Source: an uncultured Veillonellaceae bacterium
GTDB taxonomy: Bacteria > Bacillota > Negativicutes > Selenomonadales > Selenomonadaceae
DNA: 64,000 bases
Direction: 5' to 3'
NCBI GenBank assembly: GCA_900314825.1
Contig: OMWS01000007.1
Coordinates: forward strand, 1-64,000
Position numbers and translations under genes: made by a program. The notes under the pieces were generated by a model. That model saw only the letters and a list, made by a program, of their open reading frames with translations. It was not told where the DNA came from and did not search any database. This document shows, piece by piece, positions 60,124 through 64,000 of this stretch (within the stretch, counting starts at the first letter, position 1; every line of letters starts with the position of its first letter).

Positions 60124-61815
60124 ATGAAAATGATACAACGCATTGAGCGGGCGGCACCGGCCATCAAGAAGCGCCTGCGCGTCGCGGCTTATGCGCGGGT
60201 CTCCGTCGCGTCGGAGCGCATGCAGCACTCGCTTTCCGCGCAGGTGAGCTACTACAGCGCCCGCATCCAGAAGCATCCCGAATGGGAGTACGCCGGTGTG
60301 TACGCCGATTACGGCATCTCGGGGACGGGCACGGCGAAGCGCGAAGCGTTCCAGGAAATGCTCGCGGCGTGCGAAGCGGGGCGCATCGACCTCGTGCTGA
60401 CGAAATCCATCCAGCGTTTCGCCCGCAACACGGTCGACCTGCTCCAGACCGTGCGACGGCTGAAGGCGCTCGGCATCGAGGTGTACTTTGAAAAGGAAAA
60501 CATCCGCACGCTGAGCGGCGAAGGCGAGCTGATGCTCACAATCCTCGCGTCGTTCGCGCAGGAGGAAAGCCGCAGTATTTCGGAAAACATCAAGTGGCGC
60601 GTGAAGAAGCGCTTCGAGCAGGGCATCCCGAACGGTCGTTTCCGTATCTACGGCTACCGCTGGGAGGGGGACGCGCTCGTCATCGTGCCGGAGGAAGCCG
60701 CCATCGTGCGGCGCATCTTCCAGAACTTCCTCGACGGCAAGTCGCGGCTCGAGACGGAGCGCGAGTTCGCCGCCGAGGGCATCACGACGCGGTCGGGCTG
60801 CCGCTGGGTGGACTCGAACCTCGCCTGCGTCCTGCGGAACATCACGTACACGGGCAACTTGCTCCTGCAAAAGGAATACATCGAAGACCCAATCACGAAA
60901 AAGCGCCGCAAGAATCGCGGCGAGCTGCCGAAGTACCTCGTCGAGCACACGCACGAAGCCATCATCGACAAGGAAACCTTTGACTACGTCCAAAAGGAAA
61001 TGGCGCGGCGCAAGGAGCTCGGCCCGCTCGCGAACAAGGCGCTCCGCACGACGTGCTTCACGGGGAAAATCAAGTGCGGCATCTGCGGCAAGAGTTACGT
61101 TCACGATGCGCGGCAGGACAGGAATGCACCCGAGGGGTGGACGTGCGATTCGAAAAAGCGAAAGAACGGAAGCTGCGGTGTAAAGGGGAGCATCCCGCAG
61201 AAGATTTTGCTCAAGGAATGCGCCGCTGTGCTCGGGCTGGAGGATTTTGACGAAGCGACGTTCCTCGCGCAGGTCGAGAAGATTGTCGTGCCGGAGCATC
61301 ACATGATGGTCTTTCACATGAAAGACGGGCGGCAGATCGAGCGCCATTGGGTATCGACGGCGAAGAAAGATTGCTGGACGCCAGCCTATCGCGCACAGGT
61401 GTCAGCGTACCGGCGCAGCCATGTGTATCGGCGGGCAGGGGCCTCCTGCCTCACGACGCGCATCAAATGCACGGTTTGCGGACGGAATTTCCAGCGCAAG
61501 ACAAATCACGGCATCCATGTTTCGTGGCGTTGCATGGGGAAGGATGCGCCGCCCTTGCGCGAGGACGTTTTGAAGGCGATGATTGCCGACGTGATGGGCT
61601 TGCCCGCCTTTGACGAGACGGCCTTTTCCGAGCGGATGGAGCGCATCGAATTTCACGCGCCCAGTGAACTGGTGTTCGTTTTCAAAGACGGGCGGCAGGT
61701 CTCCCGCACCTGGGTCAAACCGAAAAAAACCATGCCACCGCACACGGCGGAGCAGAAACGCAAGATGAGCGAAGCCGCGAAAGCGCGCTGGGCGAAACGG
61801 AGGGAGCAGTCATGA
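60124..61815 (+). CDS. large serine recombinase 1
   Basis: The 563-residue protein has a resolvase domain with catalytic Ser in VAAYARVSVASERMQ, TKSIQRFARNTVDLLQTVRR and FAQEESRSISENIKW. A recombinase domain and zinc ribbons follow (CGICGKSY; CTVCGRNF). The C-terminus ends in a basic AEQKRKMSEAAKARWAKR tail. With the next recombinase it likely integrates and excises the prophage by recombining short att sites. ATG 60124 follows CGAGGTGAAG. Confidence 0.93.
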   Translation: MKMIQRIERAAPAIKKRLRVAAYARVSVASERMQHSLSAQVSYYSARIQKHPEWEYAGVYADYGISGTGTAKREAFQEMLAACEAGRIDLVLTKSIQRFARNTVDLLQTVRRLKALGIEVYFEKENIRTLSGEGELMLTILASFAQEESRSISENIKWRVKKRFEQGIPNGRFRIYGYRWEGDALVIVPEEAAIVRRIFQNFLDGKSRLETEREFAAEGITTRSGCRWVDSNLACVLRNITYTGNLLLQKEYIEDPITKKRRKNRGELPKYLVEHTHEAIIDKETFDYVQKEMARRKELGPLANKALRTTCFTGKIKCGICGKSYVHDARQDRNAPEGWTCDSKKRKNGSCGVKGSIPQKILLKECAAVLGLEDFDEATFLAQVEKIVVPEHHMMVFHMKDGRQIERHWVSTAKKDCWTPAYRAQVSAYRRSHVYRRAGASCLTTRIKCTVCGRNFQRKTNHGIHVSWRCMGKDAPPLREDVLKAMIADVMGLPAFDETAFSERMERIEFHAPSELVFVFKDGRQVSRTWVKPKKTMPPHTAEQKRKMSEAAKARWAKRREQS

Positions 61816-63377
61816 GAACCGTCCACACGATACCAGCGACCATCAGCCGCTTTACCGCTGCGCCGCTCACGAGCAAGAAGCGCCGGCGCGTCGCGGGCTA
61901 CGCCAGAGTCTCGACCGACCACGCCGACCAAGTGACGAGCTACGAAGCGCAGGTCGACTACTACACGAACTACATCAAGAGCCGCGAGGACTGGGCGTTC
62001 GCCGGGATGTACACCGACGAGGGCATCAGCGCGACGAACACACGCCACCGCGAAGGCTTCAAGCGTATGGTCGAAGACGCGCTTGCGGGCAAGATCGACC
62101 TCATCATCACGAAGAGCGTCAGCCGTTTCGCCCGCAACACCGTCGACAGCTTGACCACCGTGCGCAAGCTCAAGGACAAGGGCATCGAGGTCTATTTCGA
62201 GAAGGAAAACATCTGGACGCTCGACGCGAAAGGCGAGCTCCTCATCACCATCATGAGCTCCCTCGCGCAGGAAGAAAGCCGCAGCATCTCCGAAAACACG
62301 ACCTGGGGCCAGCGGAAACGCTTCGCTGACGGCAAAGTCAGCGTGCCTTACAAGCGCTTCCTCGGCTACGACAAAGGCCCGGATGGCAATCTCGTCGTGA
62401 ACCGCGAGCAAGCCGCGACCGTGAAAGAAATCTACCGCCTTTTCCTCGCGGGCTACACCTTTCACTCCATCGCCGCCGAGCTCACGAAGCGCGGCATCTC
62501 GACGCCCGGCGGCTGCAAAAACTGGAGCCAGAGCACCATCCGCAGCATCCTCACGAACGAAAAGTACAAAGGCGATGCGCTCCTCCAGAAGCGCTACACC
62601 GTCAACTTCCTCACGAAAGAAACGCGGGAGAACAAAGGCGAGGTGCCGCAATACTACGTCGAGCACAACCACGAAGCCATCATCCGCCCCGAGGTCTTCG
62701 ACCAGGTGCAGGAAGAACTAGAGCGCCGCAGGAGCGGCGGCAATCGCTACAGCGGCGTCAGCATCTACTCGTCGAAAATCAAGTGCGGCGATTGCGGCGG
62801 CTGGTACGGCGCGAAAGTCTGGCACTCCACCGACAAATACCGCAAGACCATCTACCGCTGCAACAACAAGTTCAAAAATCATTGCCAGACGCCGCACCTC
62901 ACCGAAGCCGACATCCAGCAAGCCTTCCTCCGCGCCGTCAACAAGCTCCTCGCAGGCAAGGCGGACATCATCGAAAACATCCGCGCCCTGCAAGCCACGC
63001 TCTGCCAGACCGACGCGCTCGAGCAAGAGCAAGCCCAGCACGAAGCCGACATGAACGCCCTCGCCGAGCTCACAGAACAATGCATCGCCGAAAACGCCCG
63101 CATCGCCCAAGACCAAGGCACGTACCAGAAACGCTACGACGACCTCGCCCGCAGGTACGATGAAGCGAAGAAAGCATACGAAGACACCGTCACAGCCATC
63201 AAGCGCCGCAAGACCAGAGCCAAGCAGCTCGACGCTTTCATCCACACGCTCGAAGGGCAGGAGCCGGTGAAGGTGTTTGACGAAACCCTCTGGAGCAGCC
63301 TCGTCGACTGCATCACCGTATACGGAGAGGGCGATGTGCGCGTCACGTTCAAGGACGGGACGGAAATCAAGGCATGA
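61812..63377 (+). CDS. large serine recombinase 2
   Basis: The 521-residue protein has VAGYARVSTDHADQV at the catalytic serine, ITKSVSRFARNTVDSLTTVR and QEESRSISENTTWGQRKRF. A recombinase domain, a zinc ribbon (CGDCGGW) and a C-terminal coiled coil (about residues 410-490) follow. It overlaps recombinase 1 by ATGA and resembles the left recombinase at 13014. Tandem serine recombinases may both be needed for integration. Confidence 0.93.
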   Translation: MRTVHTIPATISRFTAAPLTSKKRRRVAGYARVSTDHADQVTSYEAQVDYYTNYIKSREDWAFAGMYTDEGISATNTRHREGFKRMVEDALAGKIDLIITKSVSRFARNTVDSLTTVRKLKDKGIEVYFEKENIWTLDAKGELLITIMSSLAQEESRSISENTTWGQRKRFADGKVSVPYKRFLGYDKGPDGNLVVNREQAATVKEIYRLFLAGYTFHSIAAELTKRGISTPGGCKNWSQSTIRSILTNEKYKGDALLQKRYTVNFLTKETRENKGEVPQYYVEHNHEAIIRPEVFDQVQEELERRRSGGNRYSGVSIYSSKIKCGDCGGWYGAKVWHSTDKYRKTIYRCNNKFKNHCQTPHLTEADIQQAFLRAVNKLLAGKADIIENIRALQATLCQTDALEQEQAQHEADMNALAELTEQCIAENARIAQDQGTYQKRYDDLARRYDEAKKAYEDTVTAIKRRKTRAKQLDAFIHTLEGQEPVKVFDETLWSSLVDCITVYGEGDVRVTFKDGTEIKA

Positions 63378-63379
63378 GG

Positions 63380-63412
63380 AAAGAGCGCTCAGACGAATCT
63401 GGGCGCTCTTTT
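63380..63412 (+). terminator. intrinsic terminator after the recombinases
   Basis: AAAGAGCGCTCAGA and TCTGGGCGCTCTTTT form an 11-bp-plus stem with a CGAA loop. It lies at the likely right end of the prophage. Confidence 0.85.
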
Positions 63413-63426
63413 GTTGTGGGATGAAA

Positions 63427-63975
63427 TCAGAGGGTCAGCACGCTCCGTGTGCATTTTGCTTGGCAGCCTTCCACCCAGTCTTCCTCGAATTCCTTTGGAT
63501 CACGGAACGCTGTGATGAGACTGTGGCCTTGATGAATCAGGATTTCTTCCGTGAACCAGATATGTTTTTCAAAGGCAAGTTCGCGGTCGCCGAGATCTAG
63601 GATGAGCCCTCGTGTCATATGGACATCATAGATTTTTTCCCCGGCCTCGTAGAGCTCTTGCTGTTCTTGAACCAGCTGGATACTTTCAATGGTTTCTTCG
63701 ATGGGGAACGTCATCCAATCCTTTTTGTCAACGCAGGGATACCGTACGGTTTCAAGGGTGAGACGGGCAACGTCCTCCGTTGTCCCGAAGTAATCCATCG
63801 GTTCCGTGAAATTGTAGAGGTAAAAGAAGCTGCCTGCCACGTTGAACCCTACGGCTTGTTCGGACGCGGCCGTATAGAGAAATTTTTCATGCTGGATAGA
63901 AAGCAGCTGCTGGTGCTTCCATGTTCGCAGGGCAGCTACTTCCTGCTCGGACAAGCGGATGTCAATTTCGGTCAT
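63427..63975 (-). CDS. hypothetical protein outside the prophage
   Basis: A 182-residue acidic protein (MTEIDIRLSEQEVAALRTWK, with SFFYLYNFTEPMDYFGTTED). No motif recognised. It runs toward the prophage and is probably host flanking DNA. It shows no resemblance to the missing half of the truncated restriction-modification gene at 11434, so the prophage did not simply split that gene. Confidence 0.7.
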   Translation of the reverse strand: MTEIDIRLSEQEVAALRTWKHQQLLSIQHEKFLYTAASEQAVGFNVAGSFFYLYNFTEPMDYFGTTEDVARLTLETVRYPCVDKKDWMTFPIEETIESIQLVQEQQELYEAGEKIYDVHMTRGLILDLGDRELAFEKHIWFTEEILIHQGHSLITAFRDPKEFEEDWVEGCQAKCTRSVLTL

Positions 63976-64000
63976 TTTTCAATCTCCATTCGTGAAGTGA

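Noticed and set aside
63378..64000. Right half of the MmeI-like gene, which would show that the prophage split it
   Set aside because: The only gene after the recombinases is an unrelated minus-strand protein; no SAM motif or target-recognition sequence is present.

Overview
The window is GC-rich chromosomal DNA from a Gram-positive-type lineage. A pheS T-box, a CIRCE operator and strong AGGAGG ribosome sites point to the Firmicutes in the broad sense. Protein content and GC level fit a Negativicutes (Selenomonas/Mitsuokella-like) host, but that placement is inferred, not proven.

Layout. 0-0.6 kb: the tail of an unidentified operon. 0.65-7.3 kb: core genes pheS-pheT-zapA-pncB-aroE behind a phenylalanine T-box. 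7.3-8.9 kb: a palindrome-ended intergenic repeat abutting a truncated mtlD, then a MntA/HepT toxin-antitoxin pair whose hepT is broken. 8.9-11.0 kb: groES-groEL under a perfect CIRCE operator. 11.1-16.85 kb: a graveyard of mobile DNA, with a tyrosine integrase tail, an MmeI-like restriction-modification gene cut just before its SAM motif, a decayed serine-recombinase module and an intact ImmA/IrrE-type protease.

About 16.85-63.4 kb is a siphovirus prophage, mostly rightward. Order: sigma-like regulator, DUF2800 and DUF2815 proteins, family A DNA polymerase, D5-type primase/helicase, VRR-NUC, SNF2 helicase, late regulator. Then comes a PaeR7I/XhoI-type restriction-modification pair, a DUF1659/DUF2922-sigma-amidase block and an orphan C5 methyltransferase. 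A run of small promoter-linked cassettes follows and includes an amidoligase and a gamma-glutamylcyclotransferase-like protein. The structural genes are TerL, portal, ClpP-like protease, HK97 capsid, head-tail joining proteins, tail tube, chaperones with a lambda-like slippery site, tape measure, baseplate and tail proteins, and holin. At the right end lies a second restriction cassette (HTH-C5 methyltransferase, endonuclease, Vsr, DUF4268) and two tandem large serine recombinases, which are the likely integration machinery.

The most interesting parts are not standard phage genes. First, a promoter-structured RNA-terminator unit on the minus strand precedes a putative PBECR4-type nuclease between TerL and portal, laid out like an RNA-antitoxin/toxin locus. 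Second, an amidoligase/cyclotransferase cassette island is driven by a promoter repeat present in at least six good copies, and two of its proteins share a C-terminal module. Third, a two-hairpin intergenic motif occurs three times ahead of small genes. Fourth, four TGGGA boxes spaced exactly 11 bp sit at a candidate late promoter that is followed at once by a terminator. I saw no tRNA, rRNA or CRISPR array.
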